Source: OMII01 sp947467385 (GTDB lineage: Bacteria; Bdellovibrionota_C; UBA2361; OMII01). From it: a stretch of DNA of 64,000 nucleotides. Location: NCBI GenBank assembly GCA_044360075.1, contig JBIKLA010000001.1, positions 244,217 to 308,216 on the forward strand, written 5' to 3'. The notes beneath the pieces were generated by a model. It was not told the origin of the DNA. It saw only the letters and a list, made by a program, of their open reading frames with translations, and ran no database searches. Numbering within the stretch: the stretch's first letter is position 1; the number at the start of each line of letters is the position of its first letter. Below are positions 33,218 through 41,655 of the stretch, piece by piece. A program made the translations under genes and the position numbers.

Positions 33218-33745
33218 ATGGGTATCAAGCACGATCGCGGGCAGGAGATTTCAAAGTCGGCAGAGCACGTTTCATTTGCGGCCGCCACAGTCCCGGCCCG
33301 CCAGCAGGCGCTCCTAGACTCAATTATTAACACCAAGCTTAAGTGGACTAAGTCGGAGCAGGTGAGCAGCCAGGCTTGGCGCACGGAGGACAGCCCACTC
33401 AAGCCGGTTGATCCGTGCGGATTCGAAATGATGATGCCGAGCGCTTCGCGCTTCTCGACGGACCGCATGGGCGGCCATGGCGCTTCGGTCTCGCGTGATT
33501 ACAACAAAACAAAAACCGAGACTCTTACGGCTAAAACCGACCTTCACGCCGTCTCGGTTGAGCGCGTTAGCTGGGAGCGCTACTCGCACTGGGATCGTCG
33601 GCAGCAGGTCGGGTCGGTAGTTACGGCGCGCTTCTCAAATAAGGGAAACCCGGATGAGTCCATCACTATCTCGTCGAGCGACGTGCCGATGCTTGCCAAG
33701 CTCTTCGATGGGCTGCAGAAACAGGCCAAGACGCGGGCAGCCTAG
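33218..33745 (+). CDS. Hypothetical protein, 175 aa
   Basis: This protein is unrecognised. It is soluble, basic and hydrophilic with no signal peptide. Recurring features are aromatic-rich segments (SQAWRTEDSPLKPVDPCGFEMMMPSA, and SWERYSHWDRRQQ). The ATG at 33218 has an AGAGGAGG ribosome binding site 5 nt upstream, among the best in the window, so it is probably well expressed. It lies alone between the HAD gene and the lectin gene. Confidence 0.75.
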   Translation: MGIKHDRGQEISKSAEHVSFAAATVPARQQALLDSIINTKLKWTKSEQVSSQAWRTEDSPLKPVDPCGFEMMMPSASRFSTDRMGGHGASVSRDYNKTKTETLTAKTDLHAVSVERVSWERYSHWDRRQQVGSVVTARFSNKGNPDESITISSSDVPMLAKLFDGLQKQAKTRAA

Positions 33746-33971
33746 GGCCGGTCGGCCCAGCGCGGGGTTCGGGACAGGTATGGCCTAAGGGCTAATATCC
33801 TGAAAAGACGAGATCCTTTCCGTGCCGGGCAGCCTGCAGGCACTGAGCAGCAGCATGAGCGACATACGATCGCCAAAGAGGCATACTGTATAAAGGTTGG
33901 CTCGTTTTCTGCCGAGTCTACTTATGAGGGGCGCGCTCCCGGCCTCGCTATACTGTCTCTTTGAGGGTTGT

Positions 33972-34775
33972 ATGCAAAATCGTCGCCGCGTCATTGCAGC
34001 TATTCTTGCCACCGTCGGGTCAGGCATCTTCTCGCACGGCGCGGTCGCCGAGACAGCAATCACGGCGGCGCTGCCCAACTTTTCGGGCAGCAACGGCGCG
34101 ATGCTCCAGAAGAACGGCGACACCGCTGTCTCGGGCGGCAGCCTCCGGCTCACGCGTTCGCAAGGCACGATCTACGGCACGGCCTTCCTCAAGGATCTTG
34201 TCACTCTGCCCACGAACCGTTCCTTCAGTGCGTACTTCACCTTCCGGATCACTGAGCCCAAATGCGGGCTCGGAGGGGGAGCTGACGGCCTCACGTTCAT
34301 CGTTCAGACTGACAGCAGTTCGGTAGGCTCGATGGGGGGCGGGATCGGCTATGCGGGAATCCTGCCTTCAGTTGCCGTAGAGTTCGATACCTTCAAGAAC
34401 AACGAGTTCAAGGATCCGAACAGCAACCATATCGGCATTAGCCTTAACGGAGATCCGGAGTCTGTCGCGACGGTGAACGCGCCGTTCCCGCTCATCGACG
34501 GGAACGTGTACCATGCGTGGGTGGACTACGATGGCAGGAATAACGTGTTGCAGGTTCGCCTCGGCGACACAGACTCACGCCCCTCGGAAGCCACTATCTC
34601 CCACAAAGTTGAGCTTGAGTCTGTTTTTGGGGACCGAGTATACGCCGGCTTTACGGCGGCAACGGGCACCTGCTCCGAGCAGCACGAGATCCTGTCGTTT
34701 TACTTCAACAACGACGAGCTCGTGGGCGGCATCGACACATCGCTTGACTCTTTCGTGAGCTCGTCAGGCGAGTAA
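33972..34775 (+). CDS. Exported L-type (legume-like) lectin-domain protein
   Basis: A 267-aa exported protein. Signal peptide MQNRRRVIAAILATVGSGIFSHGAVA (cleavage after AVA, about residue 26). The mature chain is one L-type lectin/concanavalin-like beta-sandwich: SGSNGAMLQKNGDTAVSGGSLRLT, the carbohydrate-loop signature GGADGLTFIVQ (about 104-114), and the strand VAVEFDTFKN with DPNSNHIGIS (about 135-160), where the Asp and Asn residues align with the metal- and sugar-binding positions of the family. The start ATG at 33972 follows GAGGG. Probable role is glycan binding outside the cytoplasm. The closest neighbours are glycan-modifying membrane enzymes. Confidence 0.87.
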   Translation: MQNRRRVIAAILATVGSGIFSHGAVAETAITAALPNFSGSNGAMLQKNGDTAVSGGSLRLTRSQGTIYGTAFLKDLVTLPTNRSFSAYFTFRITEPKCGLGGGADGLTFIVQTDSSSVGSMGGGIGYAGILPSVAVEFDTFKNNEFKDPNSNHIGISLNGDPESVATVNAPFPLIDGNVYHAWVDYDGRNNVLQVRLGDTDSRPSEATISHKVELESVFGDRVYAGFTAATGTCSEQHEILSFYFNNDELVGGIDTSLDSFVSSSGE

Positions 34776-34904
34776 GCGCCTCTTTCGGCATAGCGGTGGC
34801 GCAGCGGATATCCGCAGAAGACCCAGTGCGGCATGCGCTCCTTTGGCGATTGCGCGGGGCGATCGAGCATTCGTATAGTTCATGCACGAAGACAGATCCC
34901 AGCG

Positions 34905-36872
34905 ATGGCACCTAGCACCCCAAGACCCACAGACAGCCTCTGCTACCGCCGCGACATCGACGGCTTGCGCGCCATTGCGGTCTTAAGCGTCATCCTCTTT
35001 CATTACTTCCCGGAGCACGTGCCGGGAGGGTTTATAGGCGTCGACGTGTTCTTTGTTATCTCAGGGTTCCTCATCAGCCGCTTGCTGTGGGATGCCCTCG
35101 ATAAAGGCACCTTCTCGCTGGGCGGCTTCTATGCAAGCCGCGTGCGTCGAATCTTCCCAGCGCTCGCCATCGTGCTGCTCGTGACGTGGATTCTGGGCAG
35201 GATCTTTCTGTTCTGGGATGATTTTGGGCGGCTAGGGCTACATATTCTTGCAGGAGCACTCTTCTTCTCGAACTTCGCCCTGTGGGAAGAGGGCGGCTAC
35301 TTCGACATCGCGGCTGAGCGAAAGCCGCTCTTGCACCTGTGGTCGCTCAGCATTGAGGAGCAGTTCTATCTTGTGTGGCCCCTTCTGTTGGTGCTGCTGC
35401 ACAAGCTGCGCGCGCGCTTTTGGCTTGTTGGCTATGGGCTTTTAGTCGCAAGCCTTGCGTATGATGCGTCGCTCCTTCCTGCCGACAGGGCGGCTGCCTT
35501 CTACAATCCGCTTGGGCGCGCGTGGGAGCTCATCTTCGGGGCGCTCGTGGGATGGCGGGTCAGGACTCATGGAACGCTGCAGGGGAGGGGGGGCGTGCTG
35601 TGCTCAACAGCGGCGCTCGGCACGATTCTCGGCTGCTCGGTGGGCTTTAGCCCTGCTATTCCCTTTCCTGGGATGCTCGCGCTCGTGCCTGTTGCCGCTG
35701 CGGGGCTCTTATTGGCGTCGGGAGGCTCAGAGCACTCGCTGCGGGGCGTGCTCGTGTCGCGGGTGGCGGTTGGCATAGGGCTCATTAGCTACCCCCTCTA
35801 CCTCTGGCATTGGCCACTCTTCTCGTTTGCGCACCTTACGTTCTATGGCGACATTCCGGTGGCGGTTAAGTTAGCGCTGATGCTGGCAGCTGTTGCGCTG
35901 GCAGCCGTTACGTTTAGGTACGTAGAGCGGCCCATCCGCCACTCGCCGCGAAGTAGCCGCCTCGTGATAGCTCTCGTTGCGCTCGTTTTTGGCATCGGCA
36001 TGCTGGGCGCTTTCACGGCCGTGCGGCGCGGATTTGTCGCGTCCTCGAACCTCCCGGCGGTTGCGCCATACCTGACTGAGTCTAACCCCCTGGCTGCCTG
36101 GCTCGCTGCCGTGCGAGCAGGGCGTTGCCATATCCAGGAGCAGAATGTCGTGCAACACGCCGAGGAGTGCGTTGAGGCGAAGCGGCCGCTGGTGCTGCTC
36201 TGGGGAGACTCACATGCGGCTGCGCTGTACCCCGGCCTGGCGGAGCTTCAAAAAAGCGTGCCCTTTGGGCTGGCTCAGATGACCTCTTCGGGATGCCCGC
36301 CATTGCCGGACTCGTATTCGGTTGCCTACAGCCGCTGCGACGAAATCAATCGGCGGGTATTAGAAGAGATTAAGCGGTTGCAGCCAGAGGTGGTCATCTT
36401 GGCGTCGTCGTGGAGGCACGCGCACCTGCCACGCAGCAACGAAATGATCACAAACAAATGCGCGGCGCAGATTGATGCCGTCCGTGAGCGAGCTCCCAAA
36501 GCGAGAATCGTGATAGTCGGCCCGCTCCTGCGCTGGGATCCTGGCATCGCACAGGTTCTTGCGAGCCACGTAGGCCGAACGGGTGAGGCGCCTCCGCAGC
36601 GGCTGCCGAGGCAGGATACGCCCGACAACCGCAAGAGGGCAGAGCTTACGGCAATTCTTGAGCGGCTCGCCGCGGAGAAGTCAGTTGGGTTCCTCGCCCC
36701 CGACACGTTCTTCTGTGACACTCTGGGCTGCCTGACCCGTTTCGCCGACACGCGGCAGGATTTCGTTTCGTTCGATGGGGAGCACCTCAACCCGAAGGCG
36801 TCAGCCATGGTGGCGGAGGGCCTGAGACCACTGCTCTTCTCGCTTAGCTACCCGCGGGACCCCCAAAACTAG
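34905..36872 (+). CDS. OafA/YrhL-type acyltransferase with C-terminal SGNH domain
   Basis: A 655-aa membrane acyltransferase. The N-terminal acyltransferase-3 domain (about residues 12-370, ten or so helices) shows the hallmark RRDIDGLRAIAVLSVILFH, then FFVISGFLIS and SLSIEEQFYLVWP. The C-terminal periplasmic SGNH-like domain (about 430-655) has LLWGDSHAAALYPGL (block I Ser) and VSFDGEHLNPKA (catalytic Asp/His). Such two-domain proteins O-acetylate lipopolysaccharide O-antigen, peptidoglycan or exopolysaccharide. I choose the ATG at 34905; the longer frame adds unconserved residues. Confidence 0.92.
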   Translation: MAPSTPRPTDSLCYRRDIDGLRAIAVLSVILFHYFPEHVPGGFIGVDVFFVISGFLISRLLWDALDKGTFSLGGFYASRVRRIFPALAIVLLVTWILGRIFLFWDDFGRLGLHILAGALFFSNFALWEEGGYFDIAAERKPLLHLWSLSIEEQFYLVWPLLLVLLHKLRARFWLVGYGLLVASLAYDASLLPADRAAAFYNPLGRAWELIFGALVGWRVRTHGTLQGRGGVLCSTAALGTILGCSVGFSPAIPFPGMLALVPVAAAGLLLASGGSEHSLRGVLVSRVAVGIGLISYPLYLWHWPLFSFAHLTFYGDIPVAVKLALMLAAVALAAVTFRYVERPIRHSPRSSRLVIALVALVFGIGMLGAFTAVRRGFVASSNLPAVAPYLTESNPLAAWLAAVRAGRCHIQEQNVVQHAEECVEAKRPLVLLWGDSHAAALYPGLAELQKSVPFGLAQMTSSGCPPLPDSYSVAYSRCDEINRRVLEEIKRLQPEVVILASSWRHAHLPRSNEMITNKCAAQIDAVRERAPKARIVIVGPLLRWDPGIAQVLASHVGRTGEAPPQRLPRQDTPDNRKRAELTAILERLAAEKSVGFLAPDTFFCDTLGCLTRFADTRQDFVSFDGEHLNPKASAMVAEGLRPLLFSLSYPRDPQN

Positions 36873-36900
36873 AGCCAAATACCTCGTTGGGCGGGCTCTT

Positions 36901-37308
36901 CTACTGGACAACACTCTCGACAAACGCAAGCGAGTCGCGCGCGTAACCGAACGCACGCTCTGCGTCTTTTTGGGAGTAAAACTCACTGGGAGTTAGGTCT
37001 TCGGTGCCATAGAAAGCAAGCTCCCGATCGCGCCGCAGCTCTCGCGAATTTTCAATAAGCGTGTCGAGCTTCTGCTGGAGCTCCGGCAACAATCGCGAGC
37101 GCACCTCCCTGAGCTGCGCACTAACATCGTGAACACGGGCAGGCTCGGCGCCAAGGTGCCTGATGAGCGCCTTGCTCAGGAGCTCAACTATCTCCTGTGC
37201 CTCACGCACAACGTCAGCGTAGCCACCCTTATCGAGAAGAACCTTGAGCGCAGCGAAGCGTATGCCCGATCGGGTGACGTAATCTTTTGTGAGCGACCTG
37301 TTCTTCAT
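36901..37308 (-). CDS. HEPN-domain protein (toxin half of HEPN/MNT module)
   Basis: A 135-aa all-helical HEPN protein. The core helix VVREAQEIVELLSKALIRHLG (about residues 33-53) and the H-D pair in ARVHDVSAQL (about 57-66) match the HEPN family that accompanies minimal nucleotidyltransferases. Many HEPN toxins are RNases with an RX4-6H motif; I do not find such a motif here. The C-terminal RRDRELAFYG...FYSQKDAERAFGYARDSL block is the alternative conserved stretch of this subgroup. Its ATG overlaps the stop of the upstream MNT gene by 4 bp (ATGA), so the two are translationally coupled. Confidence 0.85.
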   Translation of the reverse strand: MKNRSLTKDYVTRSGIRFAALKVLLDKGGYADVVREAQEIVELLSKALIRHLGAEPARVHDVSAQLREVRSRLLPELQQKLDTLIENSRELRRDRELAFYGTEDLTPSEFYSQKDAERAFGYARDSLAFVESVVQ

Positions 37309-37850
37309 GCAGTAATCCAGTATCCTTGGCCGTGAGTTGTACGCCTGACAAAGACTCCCGACACGATCATCTCCTTAATCTCGTCGAGCTGCCTGCGGAG
37401 AGCCCCAGTCGGATCATATAGAATCTTTGCATCAAGCGCGCACTCAAGCCACAGAGAGCCTGCTTCGCTCGCCGTGAGGGGCAGATTGGAGATGTTGAGC
37501 GATATGCCATCAGGAAGTATCTCGTCCCATGAGCGGTACAGCTCACGCACGACGCGCACCGATTGATCGACGACCAGAAGGATGTCCGTGTCTGAGGTCT
37601 TGTAGGCGTCTCCCCGCGCACGCGATCCGAACAGCAGAAGCCCCACAAAAGCATCCCCGAATTCGCTCGTGGCTTTCTTGATAATAAGCGGCTCAACTTT
37701 CCCCACATCACCCATGGAAAGCCCCTGTTGAATGGCTTGGACAAGCACCGAATTTACCGAGGAATTTCCTTCGGTTGCTCTGGCCTTCACCATCTGATGA
37801 AGGGCCTCTGGGAGCCGAAGGAGGATACGGACCTGGTCTCTTCTAGACAT
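37305..37850 (-). CDS. Nucleotidyltransferase with N-terminal ribbon-helix-helix domain (antitoxin half)
   Basis: A 181-aa fusion. Residues 5-47 (VRILLRLPEALHQMVKARA ... SSVNSVLVQAI) form an Arc/MetJ-type ribbon-helix-helix DNA-binding domain. Residues 60-165 form a minimal nucleotidyltransferase (MNT) with the active-site motif LLFGSRARGDAYKTSDTD (GSx..SDxD). In characterised HEPN/MNT modules the MNT AMPylates the HEPN protein and neutralises it. The RHH part suggests direct autoregulation. A perfect palindrome lies over the start codon. No Shine-Dalgarno sequence is visible, so translation may be leaderless. The usual third acidic residue is not obvious (SLNISNL). Role in toxin-antitoxin function is inference. 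Confidence 0.87.
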   Translation of the reverse strand: MSRRDQVRILLRLPEALHQMVKARATEGNSSVNSVLVQAIQQGLSMGDVGKVEPLIIKKATSEFGDAFVGLLLFGSRARGDAYKTSDTDILLVVDQSVRVVRELYRSWDEILPDGISLNISNLPLTASEAGSLWLECALDAKILYDPTGALRRQLDEIKEMIVSGVFVRRTTHGQGYWITA

Positions 37851-37859
37851 GATATCATG
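37848..37859. promoter_or_regulatory. Perfect 12-bp palindrome CATGATATCATG over the antitoxin start
   Basis: CATGATATCATG is fully self-complementary and includes the start codon of the RHH-MNT gene. A further TATCAT direct repeat follows at 37861-37866, and the next 40 nt are AT-rich, as expected for a promoter. A RHH repressor commonly binds such short dyads over its own promoter, so this is a candidate operator. Proposed, not shown. Confidence 0.55.
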
Positions 37860-37866
37860 CTATCAT

Positions 37867-38167
37867 TTTCTGCAAAAAATACAAATTAAGGACTTTTAAT
37901 CAGATTGTTGTCTTGTAAGTCGTTGATCCGAGATGGGGCGCGGCACCTATGCATACGAAGGAGCGTGGTTGGGCGGTGGAGTGAATCTGTACTTCCACGG
38001 CATCGGTCAGGGGCTTCCAATCACGGAGCTGTGCAGGAACTCGTTTTGCAAAAGTCGGGGTGAGCGCTTCGTGGTCCTTGGCCGAGAGCTTTGTAGATAC
38101 GCCCAACGGGACCGCAATGCGATCCTGGACTCACATGATACCCGCAAAAAACCAAGGTGCTTCCAAA
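37867..38167. other. Intergenic stretch without a supported gene
   Basis: About 300 bp hold an AT-rich promoter-like part (37860-37905) next to the RHH-MNT gene. The rest is GC-rich. A minus-strand frame at 37900-38106 (contains LSAKDHEALTPTFAKRVPAQLRDW) has only a TTG start and no ribosome binding site, so I do not call it. Confidence 0.4.
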
Positions 38168-38210
38168 AGAGAAGGGGGCACCAGCAAGCTCTCGCTGCCG
38201 GGCCCCCTCG
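38168..38210 (-). terminator. Probable rho-independent terminator
   Basis: On the minus strand an outer stem pairs GGGGGC (38174-38179) with GCCCCC (38202-38207), with an inner CAGC/GCTG pairing, followed by a T-rich TTCTCTTTT. It lies ~25 nt beyond the stop of the small exported gene and fits as its terminator. Confidence 0.5.
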
Positions 38211-38234
38211 CGGGCACTACTGCCGAGCTGTTTT

Positions 38235-38564
38235 TTAGTGACCCGTCTTTGCCAGTGCGTTGGCTGCAGCACCCACAGTAGCGGCATTTTGCGAGGCCTG
38301 CGCCTGTTGGGCGTTCGCCTTGGCTACGGCATTGTCGACCTTGCCAGCCTGCTGCGACTTGGCGGCCTGCTGCTGGGCGGCGGTGAGGTCACCCTTGGCG
38401 AGTGCATTTGCTTGGTTCGCCCGGTTCTGTGCTGCAGCAACCTGGTCGTTGGTCTTGTCGACAGCATTCTGGGTAGTGTTGAGGCCCTTGGTGACGGTAT
38501 CAGCGCTCGCAGTCAAGCACGGCACGAGCGTTATGGCAGCGATAAGAATGACGACACGACGCAT
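38235..38564 (-). CDS. Small exported Ala/Gln/Asn-rich protein, 109 aa
   Basis: The signal peptide MRRVVILIAAITLVPCLTASA (cleavage after ASA) is followed by ~88 residues rich in Ala, Gln, Asn and Lys (NTTQNAVDKTNDQVAAAQNRANQANALAKG ... QQAQASQNA). The pattern suggests a long amphipathic or coiled-coil helix with no Cys. The ATG at 38562-38564 has AGGGGG upstream. It resembles low-complexity periplasmic helical proteins in general; I cannot name a family. A probable terminator follows. Confidence 0.75.
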   Translation of the reverse strand: MRRVVILIAAITLVPCLTASADTVTKGLNTTQNAVDKTNDQVAAAQNRANQANALAKGDLTAAQQQAAKSQQAGKVDNAVAKANAQQAQASQNAATVGAAANALAKTGH

Positions 38565-38799
38565 AGTAATCCCCCTGTAGAAGGTAATCGAAAAAAGCGT
38601 AGCATAGGAGTGAAGAACCTTTCCAGCAAAACTTTCGGGCGAGCTGGTAGATAGCTTTCTCCGTGTAGGAGGACTATCGAAGCACATCGTGGAAACCGGG
38701 GTCACCATACCTCTGTGCGACGGATCAGTGAGCGCACCGGCTGTGCGCTGTCCTCCGTCACACGAAGTTGTTCATCGGTAGGCACTTGCGCCGGGCCGC

Positions 38800-39621
38800 T
38801 TAGCCGAGCCCCACATCCAGCATCATCATTATGATGAAGCCGCCTATGAAGCCAAGCGTCGCAACGTCTGTCGATCGATCAAGCTGGGTCTCGGGAACGA
38901 CCTCTTCGATAACAACGTAGATCATCGCGCCTGCAGCGAAGGAGAGCGCATACGGAAGCACGGGGTGAACGTAGAAAACCGCTAGCGCTCCGAAGACGCC
39001 AGCGATCGGCTCAACGATCGCCGAGAGCTGCCCATACCAAAAGCTCTTGAGTCGCGAGAGTCCCGCGCGGCGCAGCGGGAAGGACACCGCCATCCCTTCT
39101 GGAAAGTTTTGCAGGCCGATGCCGATAGCCAGGAGCACCGCACCTGTGATTGAGGTCTCAGGAATGCCTGCGGCGGCGCCGCCAAAGAGAACCCCGACCG
39201 CAAGCCCCTCGGGGATGTTGTGTAGCGTGATAGCCGTCACAAGCAGCGTGGAGCGTTGCCACGAGGTGCGCACGCCCTCGGCCGACTCCTTGGGGAAGTT
39301 TATGTGAAGGTGAGGGAGAATCTGATCTAAGGCGTAGAGGAAAAAGGCGCCGAGCGCAAAGCCCACTGCGGCCGGCAGCGCCTTTGCGAATCCAGAACCC
39401 TGGGACATCTCAATCGCCGGCGATAGGAGTGACCAGAAGCTTGCCGCCACCATGACGCCGCCGGTGAACCCAAGCATCCCGTCGAGGACGCGTCGGCTGA
39501 GGTCCTTAAAAAGAAAGACCAACCCCGCACCGCACGCAGTGACAAACCACGTGAAGCTGGTCGCGATTAGGGCGCCCCACACGGGGCCCACGGAATCAAA
39601 AACAGATACGAGCAAATTCAT
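38800..39621 (-). CDS. ZIP-family metal transporter (ZupT-like)
   Basis: A 273-aa inner-membrane protein with eight hydrophobic segments. The ZIP signature in helix IV is LHNIPEGLAVGV (about residues 140-151) and the helix V counterpart is LQNFPEGMAVSF (about 171-182); together their His, Asn and Glu residues form the binuclear metal site. A His-containing loop (QILPHLHINFP, about 98-108) lies before them. ZIP proteins import Zn2+, Fe2+ or Mn2+. The ATG at 39619-39621 has GAGGTG upstream, better than the longer frame. No metal-responsive operator is evident. Confidence 0.93.
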   Translation of the reverse strand: MNLLVSVFDSVGPVWGALIATSFTWFVTACGAGLVFLFKDLSRRVLDGMLGFTGGVMVAASFWSLLSPAIEMSQGSGFAKALPAAVGFALGAFFLYALDQILPHLHINFPKESAEGVRTSWQRSTLLVTAITLHNIPEGLAVGVLFGGAAAGIPETSITGAVLLAIGIGLQNFPEGMAVSFPLRRAGLSRLKSFWYGQLSAIVEPIAGVFGALAVFYVHPVLPYALSFAAGAMIYVVIEEVVPETQLDRSTDVATLGFIGGFIIMMMLDVGLG

Positions 39622-39806
39622 GGCACCTCGACTTACTAGCAGTATTCGCAGACCCGCAGGATTGTGACAATCAGGGCCGTGCATAAATTAGGATAACAGG
39701 CAGGGACAAAGGGGGCCCTAGTTGCCATTTGCCCCAAAAGCAGGCTTGATCCCGCCCAGCCAACGGAGACTGCCAACCGCAGGCAGCCCTTGAGGATAGT
39801 GACCCT

Positions 39807-41072
39807 ATGTCCACCCAACAAACCCAGCCCTCGCTCCTTAAAATCATTTTGGCCGGCCTCATCGGTAACGTCATGGAGTGGTACGACTTCGCCGTGTACG
39901 GCTACTTCGCCTCGGTCATCGGAAAGCTCTTCTTCCCGCAGGAAGACCCGGCCGTGTCGCTCATCGCGTCATTTGGCGCCTTTGCGGCAGGCTTCCTCGT
40001 CCGCCCGCTGGGGGGCCTTCTCTTTGGCCGAATCGGCGATCGGGTTGGGCGCCAGCGGGCGATGATGCTCTCGGTTGTCTGCATGGCGATTCCAACGGTG
40101 CTGATGGGTTTCCTGCCGACCTACGAAATGGTCGGCATCGCTGCGCCGTTTCTCATGGTGGCTCTGCGCATCGTTCAGGGGCTTTCGGTGGGCGGCGAAT
40201 TCACAAGTTCTGTGATCTACCTGGTTGAGCACGCGCCATCCCATCGCCGAGCGTTCACGGCGGTGTGGGGATCATGGGGCGCCTCAGCCGGAATCCTGCT
40301 TGGCTCTGGATCGGGGCTCCTTGTAACGAGAATCATTCCCGAATCCGACATAGCGGTGTGGGGCTGGCGAGTGCCCTTTATCCTTGGCGGCCTAGTCGCG
40401 TTCGCCGGGTACCTGCTGCGGCATAGTCTTCATTCCGACGTGCCTAAGGAGGCGACGCAGAGCCCTATTCGCGAGGTTTTTAGGAGCCATAAAATGCCGG
40501 TGCTGCGGGTGGCGCTGCTCAACCTCGGATTTGGAATGGCTTTTTACACCATCTTTATTTACGCAGTGTCCTACATCAAGGAGATCGATAAGCTTCCGGA
40601 GGAGGTTGCGTTACGGGTAAACACGATCTCGATGGCTGCGATCCTTCTCGTCATCCCCTTCACGGCGCTCCTCTCCGATGTGATGGGGCGGAGGCGGATG
40701 CTCGTCATCGGGTTCGTGGCGCTCCTCCTCGGCACGCTGCCGCTCTTTGGCCTCATGCACGGCGACGATCCGCAGCTTATCCTCATCAGTGAGATCGCCT
40801 TCGCGGTTATTCTTGGCGTTATCATGGGTGGCATAAACGCAGTCAACGTTGAGCTCATGCCGAACGCCGTTCGGTGCACGGGGCTTGCGTTCGCCTACAA
40901 CCTCTCCGTGGGGGTGTTTGGCGGCTGTACCCCCATGGTAGTGGCTATGCTCATTGCCTACACCGATAACCCTCTCGCTCCGGCGTTGTGGGTTTTGGGG
41001 GGAGCAGCGCTATCGCTCGGGGCGCTGCTTTTCATGATTGGGGATACCCGGCACGTGCCCCTTCATCACTAA
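39807..41072 (+). CDS. MFS transporter, MHS (metabolite:H+ symporter) family
   Basis: A 421-aa twelve-helix major facilitator. It opens LLKIILAGLIGNVMEWYDFAVYGYFA, the MHS-family helix I signature (NxxEWYDF), followed by RPLGGLLFGRIGDRVGRQRAM (two stretches RPLGGLLFGRIG and DRVGRQRAM, about residues 66-86), the loop 2-3 motif. EFTSSVIYLVEHAPSHRRAF lies between helices 4 and 5. Characterised relatives (ProP, KgtP, ShiA) carry proline/betaine, alpha-ketoglutarate or shikimate. The sequence cannot tell which. No catabolic genes are adjacent. Confidence 0.93.
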   Translation: MSTQQTQPSLLKIILAGLIGNVMEWYDFAVYGYFASVIGKLFFPQEDPAVSLIASFGAFAAGFLVRPLGGLLFGRIGDRVGRQRAMMLSVVCMAIPTVLMGFLPTYEMVGIAAPFLMVALRIVQGLSVGGEFTSSVIYLVEHAPSHRRAFTAVWGSWGASAGILLGSGSGLLVTRIIPESDIAVWGWRVPFILGGLVAFAGYLLRHSLHSDVPKEATQSPIREVFRSHKMPVLRVALLNLGFGMAFYTIFIYAVSYIKEIDKLPEEVALRVNTISMAAILLVIPFTALLSDVMGRRRMLVIGFVALLLGTLPLFGLMHGDDPQLILISEIAFAVILGVIMGGINAVNVELMPNAVRCTGLAFAYNLSVGVFGGCTPMVVAMLIAYTDNPLAPALWVLGGAALSLGALLFMIGDTRHVPLHH

Positions 41073-41095
41073 GGGCACCACAGAGCAGCTGAGGA

Positions 41096-41419
41096 CTACG
41101 ACTCGCTCGCCCGCACGCGCTGCAGTATCTCCGCCACACAAGCCGCCTTGTCGTCCTCAACCTGATCAGCAAACTCAAATTGCAGGTATGACTCTCCCTC
41201 TGGATTATCAAAGACGCGCTCGGCTTCAGCCAGCTTTGCGCGCACCTGTTTGCGGTAGGTTGCCACATCAAGTCCTGCGGCCTTGGCGCCGGCCTCTGGA
41301 TGCTTGTCCTCAAGGCACAGGTCCATAACATTCTCAAAGTGTGACTCGAAGGTCGCTGCCCAGTGCGTGGGGGCACACGCTACAGCGAGGGGCACGAGTA
41401 AAATGAATAGTTGGCGCAT
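41096..41419 (-). CDS. Small exported protein, probable lipoprotein
   Basis: A 107-aa protein with an N-terminal hydrophobic stretch FILLVPLAVACAPTHW; LAVAC matches a lipobox (Cys at about residue 15), although a Sec signal cleaved after it is possible. The mature part is acidic and helical with two further Cys (LCLEDKHPE, AACVAEI) that could form a disulfide. The frame starts with the ATG at 41417-41419, with AAGG upstream. I recognise no family. It converges on the MFS gene. Confidence 0.68.
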   Translation of the reverse strand: MRQLFILLVPLAVACAPTHWAATFESHFENVMDLCLEDKHPEAGAKAAGLDVATYRKQVRAKLAEAERVFDNPEGESYLQFEFADQVEDDKAACVAEILQRVRASES

Positions 41420-41655
41420 AACGTAAACCTTAAAAGGGTGCCATCAAAGACGTATCACGTTCTTGTGGGGGGCGCACCAAGAAGCGTGCCTTGGTAGGCC
41501 GGCCCGCTTCAGGCATGAGCGAAATGCTTGCAGTACAAGCGTTTTAGGCTGTAGGCAAAGGGATCGGCAGAGCGCTTTGAATAACGACCTCAAGCTTAGT
41601 ATACTTTCAGGGCTTCCCGGAAAAATTGCAGTCGATTCGAACTCATGGTTGTGTC

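Noticed and set aside
37900..38106. Small minus-strand protein beside the HEPN/MNT pair
   Set aside because: Only a TTG start, no ribosome binding site, and a stop just upstream; not supported.
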